Shown here: positions 18,687-27,026 of the stretch, in pieces
Numbering within the stretch: position 1 is the first letter of the stretch
How the letters are laid out: the number at the start of each line of letters is the position of its first letter
DNA from: Spirosoma fluviale
GTDB taxonomy: Bacteria; Bacteroidota; Bacteroidia; Cytophagales; Spirosomataceae
Length of the DNA: 64,000 nt
Direction: 5' to 3'
Assembly (NCBI RefSeq): GCF_900230225.1
Contig: NZ_OCNH01000001.1
Span: 310,001-374,000, forward strand
Notes under the pieces: generated by a model
What the model saw: only the letters and a program-made list of their open reading frames with translations
Told to the model about the DNA's origin: nothing
Databases searched by the model: none
Program-made: the position numbers and the translations under genes

Positions 18687-19901
18687 TTATGAATCACTAA
18701 CGACAATATTTATACTTCCGTCGTACATCTGTACCTGAAGTAATTCATTAGGTTGAATATCGGCGGTCTGGGTCAGTATTCGACCATTACGAAGTAACAG
18801 CGCATACCCACGACGCAGTACATTTGACGGGTCGAGGTGGCGCAGGGTAACCGCTTTCTCGGTAAGGTTTGTGTGACAGGCTCGAAAATAGGTTTGGGTA
18901 ACAAACCGTAGTCGCTCCGTTTCCCGGTCAAGATCCTCGCGGGCCGTTTGAAAGGCCTCGCGGGTAACAATGCCCAATCGCTCCCGCAGTAGCAGACAGC
19001 TTTCTTCAAATTGCCGGTTATGTTCAATTAGAAAAGCAGCTGCCTTTGTGGGTGTTTTCACGCTTTGGTGGCAAAGTAAGTCCGTAATGCTGACGTTACG
19101 TTCGTGACCGATTCCTGCCAGAACAGGAATTGGGAAACCAGCTACGGTATGCCCCATTAAAAAAGTGTCGAATGAGCCAAAATCCAGTTGCGACCCCCCG
19201 CCCCGTACAATAACAACGGCATCGTACGACAACTCGCTGGTTCTGATTCGCTCCAGCTGGCTGCAAATAGCGCGTTCGGCTCCCTGGCCCTGTACCTGGG
19301 TTAGGTATTCATCGACTTCAAAGTCGTAACCGAACGGATTTTGCGCCAGCTCATGGCGAAAGTCGCGCCAGCCATCCGAATTGGGGGCTGTAATCAACGC
19401 CAGTCGCTGCATAACCAACGGACGGGGGAGGAGTTGATTCGCTGTAATGTACTGCCCGGCTTCGAGCCAGACCAACTCCGGGTGTTTTTGAACGAGCGTA
19501 TCGAGTACCTGCTGCCGTTCGCGCTCCAGATTGCCAAGAGTAAACGACGGGTCAATTTTGAGAATTTCGAGTCGTAACCCGTACACCGGGCTGAAACTTA
19601 CGGATACCAGCAGTAATAGTTGAATATTACGAGCGAAGGCCACGCCCGTTGCCCGCTCAAAATCGCCGATTGTGTGGTAGTTCTTTCGCCAGATGCAGGC
19701 ATCGAGCTTAGCCAGCGTATCCCGACCCGAAGTACCGCCCGTGGTAGCCCGTTCAACCAGGGTCAGAAAGCAGTAACCCCGGTCTGGGTAGTTTTTAATA
19801 TCACTGGTTTCGGCCACTACCCACACGGCTTTCTGGCCGAAGGCTTCGTCAATGACGGCTTCGAGGGTAAAGGCTAAATCAGAAAGGCGGATGGGAGACA
19901 T
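18687..19901 (-). CDS. xseA: Exodeoxyribonuclease VII large subunit
   Basis: The protein has 404 residues from the ATG at 19901; the TTG two codons earlier is not used. The N-terminal OB fold (MSPIRLSDLAFTLEAVIDEAFGQ, then LDACIWRKNYHTIGDFE) leads to the catalytic region with LITAPNSDGWRDFRHEL, VIVRGGGSQLDFGSFDTF and IPVLAGIGHERNVSITD, all standard XseA blocks. A helical C-terminal arm for XseB binding follows (about 290-370). The enzyme degrades single-stranded DNA from both ends in repair. The gene start lies inside the left arm of the 19902-20011 inverted repeat. Confidence 0.95.
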   Translation of the reverse strand: MSPIRLSDLAFTLEAVIDEAFGQKAVWVVAETSDIKNYPDRGYCFLTLVERATTGGTSGRDTLAKLDACIWRKNYHTIGDFERATGVAFARNIQLLLLVSVSFSPVYGLRLEILKIDPSFTLGNLERERQQVLDTLVQKHPELVWLEAGQYITANQLLPRPLVMQRLALITAPNSDGWRDFRHELAQNPFGYDFEVDEYLTQVQGQGAERAICSQLERIRTSELSYDAVVIVRGGGSQLDFGSFDTFLMGHTVAGFPIPVLAGIGHERNVSITDLLCHQSVKTPTKAAAFLIEHNRQFEESCLLLRERLGIVTREAFQTAREDLDRETERLRFVTQTYFRACHTNLTEKAVTLRHLDPSNVLRRGYALLLRNGRILTQTADIQPNELLQVQMYDGSINIVVSDS

Positions 19902-20011
19902 AATCAATGAGTGAATGATAGAATGCCTGAATGAGTGAATGATCAGGCTGTTGTGAAAAGACTGGAATAGTTATTCACTCATTCACTCATTCAGGTATTC
20001 TATCATTGATT
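19902..20011. repeat. Long inverted repeat between pheS and xseA
   Basis: Left arm 19902-19942 and right arm 19971-20011 are complementary apart from 8-base unit insertions (gtgaatga) at different places in each arm. The arms are built on the unit tgaatgag. The right arm touches the pheS stop codon and the left arm abuts the xseA start, so the hairpin occupies the whole gap between two co-oriented genes. Confidence 0.75.
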
Positions 20012-21066
20012 TAAAGTCCTTCAAATTGACGCAGGAAACGCACGTCGTTTTCGGTGTAAAGGCGCAGGTCATTCACAACGTATTTCAACTGCGTGATGCG
20101 TTCGATACCCATACCAAACGCAAAGCCTGTGTATTCCTCGGGGTCGATACCACAGTTGGCAATAACCTGTGGGTCAACCATGCCCGAACCGGCAATTTCA
20201 ACCCAGCCCGAATGTTTGCAAATGTTACAGCCTTTGCCGCCACAGATCTGACACGAAATGTCAATTTCGGCGCTTGGCTCCGTGAATGGAAAGTAAGAGG
20301 GGCGGAACCGGATTTGTGTACCGGGCTCAAACATCTCCTTCACGAAATGATACAGCGTATCCTTGAGGTCTTTGAACCCAACATTCCGGTCAATGTAAAT
20401 ACCTTCAACCTGATGGAACATGCAGTGTGCCCGCGCCGAAATGGTTTCATTTCGATAGACGCGCCCCGGCATAATTGACCGGATAGGCTGGAATGTTGCC
20501 GCCTGTTTCTGTCGCTCCATCAACCGAATCTGCACGTTTGAGGTGTGCGTACGAAGGAGCATGTCGGACGGAGCACCATCGGCGGCTTTTTCAACAAAAA
20601 ATGTGTCCTGCATATCACGGGCGGGGTGATTGTCCGGGAAGTTCAGGGCACCAAAATTATACCAGTCTGATTCGATCTCCGGGCCGTCGGCAACATTAAA
20701 GCCAATACGCTCAAAAATCTGGATAATCCGTTGCCGAACCAGACTCAAGGGGTGCTGGGTACCCGTTAAGTTAGGGAGGGTAGGCAGGGTAAGGTCAATT
20801 GGTGGAGCACTGCTAGCGGCTGTGCGTTGCTCTTCAACCAGTTGGTTGAATTGGTCGAAGCGTTCCTGAGCAAAATTTTTCAGTCCATTCAACTCCTGCC
20901 CAACCGCACGGCGGTCGGCCTGAGGAACACTCTTCAGGCCCTCAAATAATTCTGTTATAACGCCTTTACGGCTGATAAACCGCATGCGAAACTGTTCCAG
21001 ATGTTCCGGCGACTTAATATCGAATTGTTCAATTTCCTGGTGGATGTCTCTTACTTTATCCAGCAT
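20011..21066 (-). CDS. pheS: Phenylalanyl-tRNA synthetase alpha subunit
   Basis: The protein has 351 residues. An N-terminal coiled coil binds tRNA (DKVRDIHQEIEQFDIKSPEHLEQF). The class II catalytic core carries motif 1 around RIIQIFERIGFNVADGPEIESDWYNF, motif 2 (GRVYRNETISARAHCMFHQVEG) and motif 3 (GFAFGMGIERITQL). An insertion with four Cys (CQICGGKGCNICKHSGW) is kept and may bind zinc. It charges tRNA-Phe together with PheT, whose gene is not in this window. Confidence 0.97.
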   Translation of the reverse strand: MLDKVRDIHQEIEQFDIKSPEHLEQFRMRFISRKGVITELFEGLKSVPQADRRAVGQELNGLKNFAQERFDQFNQLVEEQRTAASSAPPIDLTLPTLPNLTGTQHPLSLVRQRIIQIFERIGFNVADGPEIESDWYNFGALNFPDNHPARDMQDTFFVEKAADGAPSDMLLRTHTSNVQIRLMERQKQAATFQPIRSIMPGRVYRNETISARAHCMFHQVEGIYIDRNVGFKDLKDTLYHFVKEMFEPGTQIRFRPSYFPFTEPSAEIDISCQICGGKGCNICKHSGWVEIAGSGMVDPQVIANCGIDPEEYTGFAFGMGIERITQLKYVVNDLRLYTENDVRFLRQFEGL

Positions 21067-21421
21067 ATACTACGTGTTTCACTACTTGTTAAGACAAAGG
21101 TACATAAAACTGTGGAGAGGATTCGAAGCCATGACCACGGGTTGGGGCTTTCCTTACGCAGTCAGGTAAGGCATAATTGAACAATTCTGCTAACTGGTTA
21201 CTCTATGTTTCTTTATTGTCTGGTCAAAAACTATTGATCCATAACTAACATAAGCTAGAATCCTATGCCTATAAACGTATTTTCAGAACTAGGTCTGATT
21301 CTTGCGAATATATTAAGTACAAAAGGGCGTTTAAAGAGTTGTTTTCAGATATGAAAATGCCCATTAACTCCCTGATTATCAGTTGGAAATTATCACTAAA
21401 CAATCATCTCATAAAACGCTT
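21067..21421. other. Upstream region between pheS and the first LytTR gene
   Basis: This is 355 bases with no credible gene. A stretch at 21111-21130 looks like a tRNA T-arm on the minus strand but has no matching acceptor or D-arm. The part from 21180 on is AT-rich and probably holds the promoter of the LytTR gene; no consensus -7 element is clear. Confidence 0.5.
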
Positions 21422-21853
21422 ATGAACGCATTCGCTAACGACTCTCTTTTTGATAATATGTCTAGGCCTTTCCACAAAAGTGTGGAAAAAATTGCCGATT
21501 CTACTTGTTTGCAAAAGCTTCTCATTCCGTTTTATGATCGCAAACGGACCGTTTCTGTAGATGAAATTGTCCGTCTGGAAGGTTGTGGTAATTACACCAA
21601 CTTCTTTTTGAAAGACGGCACAAAAATGTTGGTTTCCCGTACACTTAAAGAATACGAAACACTTCTTGATGGACAGGCATTTGTTCGTGTACATAAATCA
21701 TGCATTGTCAACCTCGTTTTCGTGCGCAAATTTTTCATTAAAAAAGAAGGTGAGCTTGAATTGACAGATGGTCAGCAAGTGAAAATTTCACGCCGACGCG
21801 CGCAAGTGTTCATGGATCGTATTCGTGATTTCCAACCTGTAGTGGTTAGCTAA
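21422..21853 (+). CDS. Stand-alone LytTR DNA-binding regulator (1)
   Basis: The protein has 143 residues from the ATG at 21422; a TTG 13 codons upstream is the alternative. After about 35 N-terminal residues, a LytTR domain fills the rest: the RTVSVDEIVRLEGCGNYTNFFLKDG strand pair, VSRTLKEYETLL, FVRVHKSCIVNLVFV, and VKISRRRAQVFMDRI, all in the family order. No receiver domain or sensor precedes it. LytTR proteins bind paired direct repeats in promoters. A similar gene follows 251 bases downstream. Two related dyads (21469-21488 and 21869-21889) flank most of the coding region. Confidence 0.88.
   Translation: MNAFANDSLFDNMSRPFHKSVEKIADSTCLQKLLIPFYDRKRTVSVDEIVRLEGCGNYTNFFLKDGTKMLVSRTLKEYETLLDGQAFVRVHKSCIVNLVFVRKFFIKKEGELELTDGQQVKISRRRAQVFMDRIRDFQPVVVS
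21469..21488. promoter_or_regulatory. Dyad element, first copy (inside the LytTR gene)
   Basis: tttccaca - aaag - tgtggaaa. It lies within codons of the first LytTR gene. An almost identical dyad with the same 4-base spacer lies 400 bases on, just after the gene. A binding site is possible, but as coding sequence it may be chance. Confidence 0.3.
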
Positions 21854-21868
21854 TAAAGACTACTTATT

Positions 21869-21889
21869 TTTCCACCAAAATGTGGGAAA
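21869..21889. promoter_or_regulatory. Dyad element, second copy (between the LytTR genes)
   Basis: tttccacc - aaaa - tgtgggaaa, matching the copy at 21469-21488 in sequence and spacing. It lies 13 bases after the stop of the first LytTR gene and upstream of the second, where an operator would be expected. Confidence 0.35.
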
Positions 21890-22049
21890 TATACAGTCCG
21901 CTCAACCACGTAGTTTTACGCATTGAGTTGGGTACATTCACCCGAAGAAAAGAGGAATATAAACTCTAACGGCCTGATTAGTAATTGGTTGAATAAATTT
22001 TCAGCCCTTACTCATCAGGCCGTCCCTTTTCGAAAAAGCGGCTATGAGG

Positions 22050-22057
22050 TAGTTTTG
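22050..22057 (+). promoter_or_regulatory. Bacteroidota-type -7 element before the second LytTR gene
   Basis: TAGTTTTG fits TAnnTTTG. A TTTTC about 20 bases upstream may serve as the -33 element. A start site near 22064 would give a leader of about 40 bases. Confidence 0.5.
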
Positions 22058-22104
22058 TTTCACCGGTCAGCAACCAGGACTCTGAACATAAACTATTCTC
22101 TGCT

Positions 22105-22524
22105 ATGGACTCCACAATTTTCTCCTCGACTCAGCCACTTGCCGTTGTTCCTCAGTTTCCAACGTCTTATCAGCGGGGCTCGCAACGTATTGCACTGCCC
22201 TATTTAAACCGCACCATTTTCATCTCGGTTGATGACATACTGTGTCTTCAGGGCGAGGGAAATTATACGTTCCTGCACACTCGTGATCGTAAACGATACC
22301 TGGTATCCAAGACCCTGAAAGAGTTTGAGAAAACGCTGGACGGCTCGATATTTCTGCGTATTCATAAATCATATATCGTTAACCTGGCGTACGTTCAGCG
22401 CACTATCTTCAACCGCGAACGCCAGGTACGAATGGCCGATGGTCGTGAGGTTGCCATCTCACGTCGGCGAATGAAAGATATTTCACAACGCCTTGCCCAG
22501 TATTGGCTCCGGTTGTTGAATTAA
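22105..22524 (+). CDS. Stand-alone LytTR DNA-binding regulator (2)
   Basis: The protein has 139 residues. A polar N-terminus of about 35 residues precedes a full LytTR domain (RTIFISVDDILCLQGEGNYTFLHTRD, VSKTLKEFEKTLDG, LRIHKSYIVNLAYV, VAISRRRMKDISQRL). It is clearly related to the gene just upstream, sharing (V/I)HKS.IVNL and ISRRR, so the two probably arose by duplication, but their N-termini differ. It ends at a 40-base-arm hairpin. The target genes are unknown; neighbours on either side give no clue. Confidence 0.88.
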   Translation: MDSTIFSSTQPLAVVPQFPTSYQRGSQRIALPYLNRTIFISVDDILCLQGEGNYTFLHTRDRKRYLVSKTLKEFEKTLDGSIFLRIHKSYIVNLAYVQRTIFNRERQVRMADGREVAISRRRMKDISQRLAQYWLRLLN

Positions 22525-22530
22525 GTTAAT

Positions 22531-22620
22531 CAGTCAGAAAGTCAAAACAGTCAGAAAGTGGCTGGCGCGAAAGCAAAATCTCGCACCAGCCACTTTCTGA
22601 CTGTTTTGACTTTCTGACTG
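22531..22620. repeat. Near-perfect 40-bp inverted repeat
   Basis: Left arm 22531-22570 and right arm 22581-22620 match at 39 of 40 bases with a 10-base loop. Each arm itself has the direct repeat cagtcagaaagt twice. It lies between convergent genes, 6 bases from one stop codon and 2 bases from the other, and probably terminates both. Confidence 0.8.
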
Positions 22621-22622
22621 TT

Positions 22623-23297
22623 TCAGAATAATTTATACGCCAGCGTAATCTGCCATGACTTCAGGCGCTGGCTGAATTTGCCCTGGTTATCTTCAATCTG
22701 GGCAATGTCTGAGAGGTTGCCCTCGTAACGTACATCAATCCCAAGCGAACCAAGGTCGAGTCCACCGCCTACCTGATACCCATAATAGGCTTTAGACCAG
22801 GCATCGTTTAGGCTGCCACTGGTATATTGAGTCAACGCCTGCCCCAACTTCTGATTGTCATCGATTCGGAAGGAGATGACCGGACCCGCCACCACTCGGA
22901 TTGGCCCACCCTTGATCCCCAGCAGCAGGGGAACATCAAAACTCGTAGTCTTCACGATAACGGTTTCTGTTTGCCCATTTCGAATCACCCCAAACTGGCC
23001 CGAACGCGTCGAGTAAAGTAACTCAGGCTGAATGAACAGGTTTTTGCCAAAGCGTGTATAAATGCCGAACGAAGTACCCGTTTTGCTATCAAAACTATCG
23101 CTCAGGTTGTTTCGAAAGGTTTGTCCGTCAATATTCACTGTTGGCGCACCTGTTCCACTAGTTCCGGTTCTGATGAAATCCCCAAAACTAAGTTTGGATA
23201 AATTGACACCACCCTTAATACCAATCTGAAAACCGCCCTGCGCAAACGACAGGGCCGGTAAAAAAACGAGTGAAGCGAAAAGCAGGATTTTTTTCAT
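22623..23297 (-). CDS. Outer-membrane beta-barrel protein, PorT-like
   Basis: The protein has 224 residues. It has a clear signal peptide (MKKILLFASLVFLPALSFAQ), then GGFQIGIKGGVNLSKLSF, a typical first strand of the OMP_b-brl_2 family, and an alternating-strand pattern to the C-terminus (WQITLAYKLF), which ends in Phe. A strand pair LFIQPELLYSTRSGQFG is another family hallmark. Such small barrels are abundant in this phylum and mostly uncharacterised. There is no operon partner. Confidence 0.85.
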   Translation of the reverse strand: MKKILLFASLVFLPALSFAQGGFQIGIKGGVNLSKLSFGDFIRTGTSGTGAPTVNIDGQTFRNNLSDSFDSKTGTSFGIYTRFGKNLFIQPELLYSTRSGQFGVIRNGQTETVIVKTTSFDVPLLLGIKGGPIRVVAGPVISFRIDDNQKLGQALTQYTSGSLNDAWSKAYYGYQVGGGLDLGSLGIDVRYEGNLSDIAQIEDNQGKFSQRLKSWQITLAYKLF

Positions 23298-23513
23298 GCG
23301 TAGCTGTGTAAATAAGATGCTGGTTGATTAACGTAAATTGGGCTGGAACGGTACTTCACATCAACTTATTTCGATTGAACGGCGTTCTGTAAATGACCCG
23401 TGAGGAGTTTGAAATTCCTCGTTCCGGAGTTTTGATGCGTCATTGCTTTGGTAGTTTAATTGCTCCGAAAATAATTTCCCGTTACCTACCCATAATTGCC
23501 TGCTACGTATAGA

Positions 23514-24899
23514 ATGGCCAAGTTAAAAACCACCTTTTTTTGTCAAAGTTGCGGAAATCAGTCTGCCAAATGGATGGGCCGTTGCGCGGCCTGTGGCGAA
23601 TGGAATACCATCGTTGAGGAAGTTGTTCAGAAAGACGAACCCGAAAAAGGCGGCTGGCGCAGCCCATCAGCCGGGCCGGGTGGCCTGAAAGTAGCCGCCA
23701 AGCCCAAAGCCATTCATGCTATCAACTATGAAGAGCAACCGCGCATTACAACGACCGATGGTGAGCTCAACCGGGTGTTGGGTGGCGGTATTGTGGCTGG
23801 CTCTCTCGTATTGATCGGCGGAGAACCGGGCATTGGCAAGTCGACCCTATTGCTGCAAATTGCGTTGAGTCTGGCCGGGCTTCGGGTATTGTACGTGTCT
23901 GGCGAAGAAAGTGAGCAGCAGATAAAAATGCGGGCCGAACGTTTGGATGCCCCAACCAGCGATTGCCACGTGATGACGGAAACCTCAACCCAGAACATTT
24001 TCCGGGTGGTCGAACACTTTGAACCGGAAGTGCTCATTATCGACTCCATTCAAACCATGCAGTCGTCGCTGGTAGAGGCAGGGGCAGGTAGTGTCTCGCA
24101 GGTGCGTGAATGCACGGCCGAGTTTATGAAATATGCCAAAGAGAGTGGTGTGCCGGTGTTCATGATTGGCCACATCACCAAAGAAGGATCGCTGGCCGGA
24201 CCGAAAGTGCTCGAACACATGGTGGATACCGTGCTGACCTTTGAAGGCGACCGCCATACCACCTACCGCATACTTCGGACGACTAAAAATCGATTCGGCA
24301 GCACCGACGAACTGGGTATTTATGAAATGCTCGGTTCCGGCCTCCGGCAGGTAACCAACCCATCCGAAATTCTGATTTCGCAGCGCGACGAAGCCCTTAG
24401 TGGTGTCACCATCGGGTCGATGCTGGAAGGTAACCGACCCCTCATGATTGAATCCCAGGCACTGGTGAGTGTGGCTACCTACGGCACTCCGCAGCGCAGC
24501 AGCACCGGTTTCGATGCCAAGCGGCTCAATATGTTACTGGCTGTTCTGGAAAAGCGGGGTGGTTTTCGGTTGGGTCAGCAGGACGTATTCCTGAACATTG
24601 CGGGAGGGCTTCGGGTAGAAGACCCGGCCATCGACCTGGCCGTCTGTGCCGCCATTGTGTCCAGTTACGAAGACATTGCTATTCCGCCCTCCGTGGCCTT
24701 TGCCGCCGAAATTGGGTTAGGGGGCGAGGTGAGGGCCGTAAGCCGGATCGAATCGCGCATTGCTGAGGCCGAAAAGCTGGGCTTTAAGAAAATGTTCATC
24801 TCCAAATACAATCTGAAAGGATTAGATACAAAGAGTTATAAGATCGACATCAATCCCGTTTCCCGACTGGATGAGGTTTTTCAAGGGGTATTGATGTGA
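23514..24899 (+). CDS. radA: DNA repair protein RadA
   Basis: The protein has 461 residues from the ATG at 23514, which directly precedes the zinc finger; the TTG 18 bases upstream is rejected. Domain order: the C4 finger (CQSC ... CAAC, residues 10-27), a RecA-like ATPase with Walker A GGEPGIGKST near residue 100, the RadA-specific KNRFG motif, and the Lon-like C-terminal domain (GGLRVEDPAIDLAVCAAIVSS). RadA drives branch migration in recombinational repair. Regulation is not visible. Confidence 0.96.
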   Translation: MAKLKTTFFCQSCGNQSAKWMGRCAACGEWNTIVEEVVQKDEPEKGGWRSPSAGPGGLKVAAKPKAIHAINYEEQPRITTTDGELNRVLGGGIVAGSLVLIGGEPGIGKSTLLLQIALSLAGLRVLYVSGEESEQQIKMRAERLDAPTSDCHVMTETSTQNIFRVVEHFEPEVLIIDSIQTMQSSLVEAGAGSVSQVRECTAEFMKYAKESGVPVFMIGHITKEGSLAGPKVLEHMVDTVLTFEGDRHTTYRILRTTKNRFGSTDELGIYEMLGSGLRQVTNPSEILISQRDEALSGVTIGSMLEGNRPLMIESQALVSVATYGTPQRSSTGFDAKRLNMLLAVLEKRGGFRLGQQDVFLNIAGGLRVEDPAIDLAVCAAIVSSYEDIAIPPSVAFAAEIGLGGEVRAVSRIESRIAEAEKLGFKKMFISKYNLKGLDTKSYKIDINPVSRLDEVFQGVLM

Positions 24900-25001
24900 G
24901 TGTGTTTGAAAAATGATTCATTGGCAAATCCGTTCCCAACTATTTTTCGTAGCTATAGTTCTATTTAGTAAATCGAATAACTCGACAAAATTAAATACGT
25001 T

Positions 25002-25889
25002 ATGAGCTACATTAAATCAGGAACCGATGCCTTCGGGAATGACATTAAACTCTTTTATCAGGATTTAGGTACCAGCACTGCCGGATCAACGGTCGTACTG
25101 ATTCACGGCTGGCCTTTGAGCCACGAAATGTGGGATTACCAACTGGCCGAATTACCCGCCCATGGCCTGCGCGTGGTAGCTTACGACCGCCGTGGTTTTG
25201 GCAAATCGAGCCAACCCTGGGATGGGTATGATTACGATACCCTGGCCGATGATTTGAAAGCCGTACTCGACGAACTGGATCTCCAGAACGTTACCCTGGT
25301 AGGTTTCTCAATGGGTGGTGGCGAAGTAGCGCGATACATGAGTCGTCACGGGGGCGCACGGGTAGCCAAAGTTGCTTTCATTAGTGCGGTTACACCTTAT
25401 CTGCTCAAGACAGAGGACAACCCAGATGGCGTCGATAAAGACGTTTTTGACGAAATTACTGAAAATATAAAGAAAGACCGGGCTGCTTTTCTACAAACAT
25501 TCGGCAAGCAGTTCTACGGTGTAAATCTGATCAGCAAGCCTGTTAGTCAAGCGCATCTCGACGGCGATTTTACCCGTGCTTACGTAGCCTCTCACAAGGC
25601 AACACTCGAATGCGCGAAGTCATTTGCCGAGACCGATTTTCGGGATGATCTGACCCAGATTCAGGTACCTGCTTTAATTATTCACGGCGATTCTGACAAG
25701 ACAGTGCCCATCGAAGCCTCGGGTGAGCGGACTGCCAATGCGCTGCCTAATGCCCAGTACATCGTCTATGATGGTGCTCCGCACGGGTTGTTCGTTACGG
25801 AGAAAGATCGGCTGACGCAGGATTTGCTTTCGTTTATTCAGGAAGGCGTGTCTGTTCGGGAATCGGTTGGGACAACCACCTTGTATTAA
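25002..25889 (+). CDS. Alpha/beta hydrolase, chloroperoxidase-like
   Basis: The protein has 295 residues. The nucleophile elbow GFSMGGGE (Ser near residue 103), the oxyanion stretch VLIHGWPLSHEMW, the acid in HGDSDKTVP and the His in GAPHGLF form the usual catalytic triad of the non-haem chloroperoxidase/esterase group. The cap region is helical, with FLQTFGKQFYGVN. Members hydrolyse esters and can perhydrolyse small acids; a substrate cannot be named. It stands alone and ends before a strong terminator. Confidence 0.88.
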   Translation: MSYIKSGTDAFGNDIKLFYQDLGTSTAGSTVVLIHGWPLSHEMWDYQLAELPAHGLRVVAYDRRGFGKSSQPWDGYDYDTLADDLKAVLDELDLQNVTLVGFSMGGGEVARYMSRHGGARVAKVAFISAVTPYLLKTEDNPDGVDKDVFDEITENIKKDRAAFLQTFGKQFYGVNLISKPVSQAHLDGDFTRAYVASHKATLECAKSFAETDFRDDLTQIQVPALIIHGDSDKTVPIEASGERTANALPNAQYIVYDGAPHGLFVTEKDRLTQDLLSFIQEGVSVRESVGTTTLY

Positions 25890-25954
25890 ATATCTAAGTG
25901 ACGTGTCAAGTCGTAGCTGTTAATCCAGTTTCGAACTTACTTTACAGGAAATCA

Positions 25955-25989
25955 AGCAGCCCACTTTCGCGAGAGAGTGGGCTGCTTTT
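25955..25989. terminator. Bidirectional hairpin terminator
   Basis: Stem aagcagcccactctc-like arms around a short loop, with a T-run on the plus strand (gctgctttttttg). It serves the convergent hydrolase and AraC genes. Confidence 0.75.
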
Positions 25990-26003
25990 TTTGAAGACCT
26001 GTT

Positions 26004-26891
26004 TCACAAGCGCCGGTACGTTTTGACGTAGCCGGAGGGCGTTTGGCCAGTAATGTCTTTGAACTGACGGTTGAAGTTCGACAAGGTCCTAAAGCCGCTC
26101 TCAAAACTGATTTGAGTAATGTTCAGCTTCCCGTTCATGAGCAGCTTACAGGCATGACCGATACGAACTTCGGATACGAACTCCGAAAACGTTTTATTCG
26201 CCCTTGCTTTAAAATACCGGCAAAAAGCTGGCGATGTCATACCTGCCAGATCGGCAACGGTATCGAGACTGAGATCGTCCGGGAAGTGTCCAAGTACGTA
26301 ATCATGAACCAGTTGCATTCGATCTGTTTCGGCGGGTTTGACTGTATTTGTATACCCCGGACTGGTCAGATAGCGAAAGTCAGTAGCCCGTGTAAGGTCA
26401 TTCAAGAGCGTTAATAAACTCATAACGCGCTGGAACCCCACCGGTTGTTTTGACAAATTCTTCAGGGCCGTGGCGGTCTGGCTACGCGTTGGTCCCATCC
26501 ATTCAAGCCCCTGCCGCGACTGATTCAATAACTGCCGTAACGGAGCCATTTCCTGCTTTTCGAAAAAGTCAGGACCCAGAAAGTCCTCCGTGAAATAGAC
26601 GACAATGCCACGCGTTGTTAACTCATCTGAAGTTAGACCCGGTTGCCGGTCAAAATACACCTGATCGCTACGCCAGAGGTGCGGTAAGTTCGGGCCCAGA
26701 AAAACCAGGTCGCCGGGGCCAAAGGGCTTTATCGAATCGCCAATGAAGCGAGTGCCCGTCCCTTTTTCTACCAGAAACAACTGATAATGTGGGTGGAAGT
26801 GCCAATTTGGGTCGAAGTGGGGCTCCACCAGTTCTTTTACGATGAATGAAGCCGCGACGGGTTCAAGGTCTTTACGAAGAGGCTGTTTCAC
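26004..26891 (-). CDS. AraC-family regulator with cupin sensor
   Basis: The protein has 295 residues with a GTG start. The N-terminal half is a cupin-like domain (HFDPNWHFHPHYQLFLVEKGTG, FGPGDLVFLGPNLPHLW) in which the His-rich motif fits ligand or metal binding. The C-terminal 100 residues are the double helix-turn-helix of AraC (LSLDTVADLAGMTSPAFCRYFKARANKTFSEFV, and ITQISFESGFRTLSNFNRQFKDITGQTPSGY). It is divergent from the sugar-oxidation operon starting at 27027, with 135 bases between them. It most likely controls that operon in response to a sugar. Confidence 0.9.
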   Translation of the reverse strand: MKQPLRKDLEPVAASFIVKELVEPHFDPNWHFHPHYQLFLVEKGTGTRFIGDSIKPFGPGDLVFLGPNLPHLWRSDQVYFDRQPGLTSDELTTRGIVVYFTEDFLGPDFFEKQEMAPLRQLLNQSRQGLEWMGPTRSQTATALKNLSKQPVGFQRVMSLLTLLNDLTRATDFRYLTSPGYTNTVKPAETDRMQLVHDYVLGHFPDDLSLDTVADLAGMTSPAFCRYFKARANKTFSEFVSEVRIGHACKLLMNGKLNITQISFESGFRTLSNFNRQFKDITGQTPSGYVKTYRRL

Positions 26892-26996
26892 TCAATTGCT
26901 GATTTTTAACACAAATGACGTATATTTTTTGTAATACGTGTAAAAATAAAGTCGGTATTCGGCAAGAAAAGCCAAAACACAAATTTAGCTACTATT

Positions 26997-27004
26997 TATA
27001 TTTG
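26997..27004 (+). promoter_or_regulatory. -7 element of the sugar-oxidation operon
   Basis: TATATTTG is an exact TAnnTTTG match, 22 bases before the operon's first ATG. There is no good -33 TTTG, which suits a promoter needing an activator such as the divergent AraC protein. Confidence 0.5.
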
Positions 27005-27026
27005 TTTGATTTTTTATGGAACGAAT

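Noticed and set aside
21100..21140. tRNA-like T-arm (ggcttcgaatcc on the minus strand) upstream of pheS
   Set aside because: No matching acceptor strand, D-arm or anticodon arm can be found, and the T-stem does not pair. At best a remnant.
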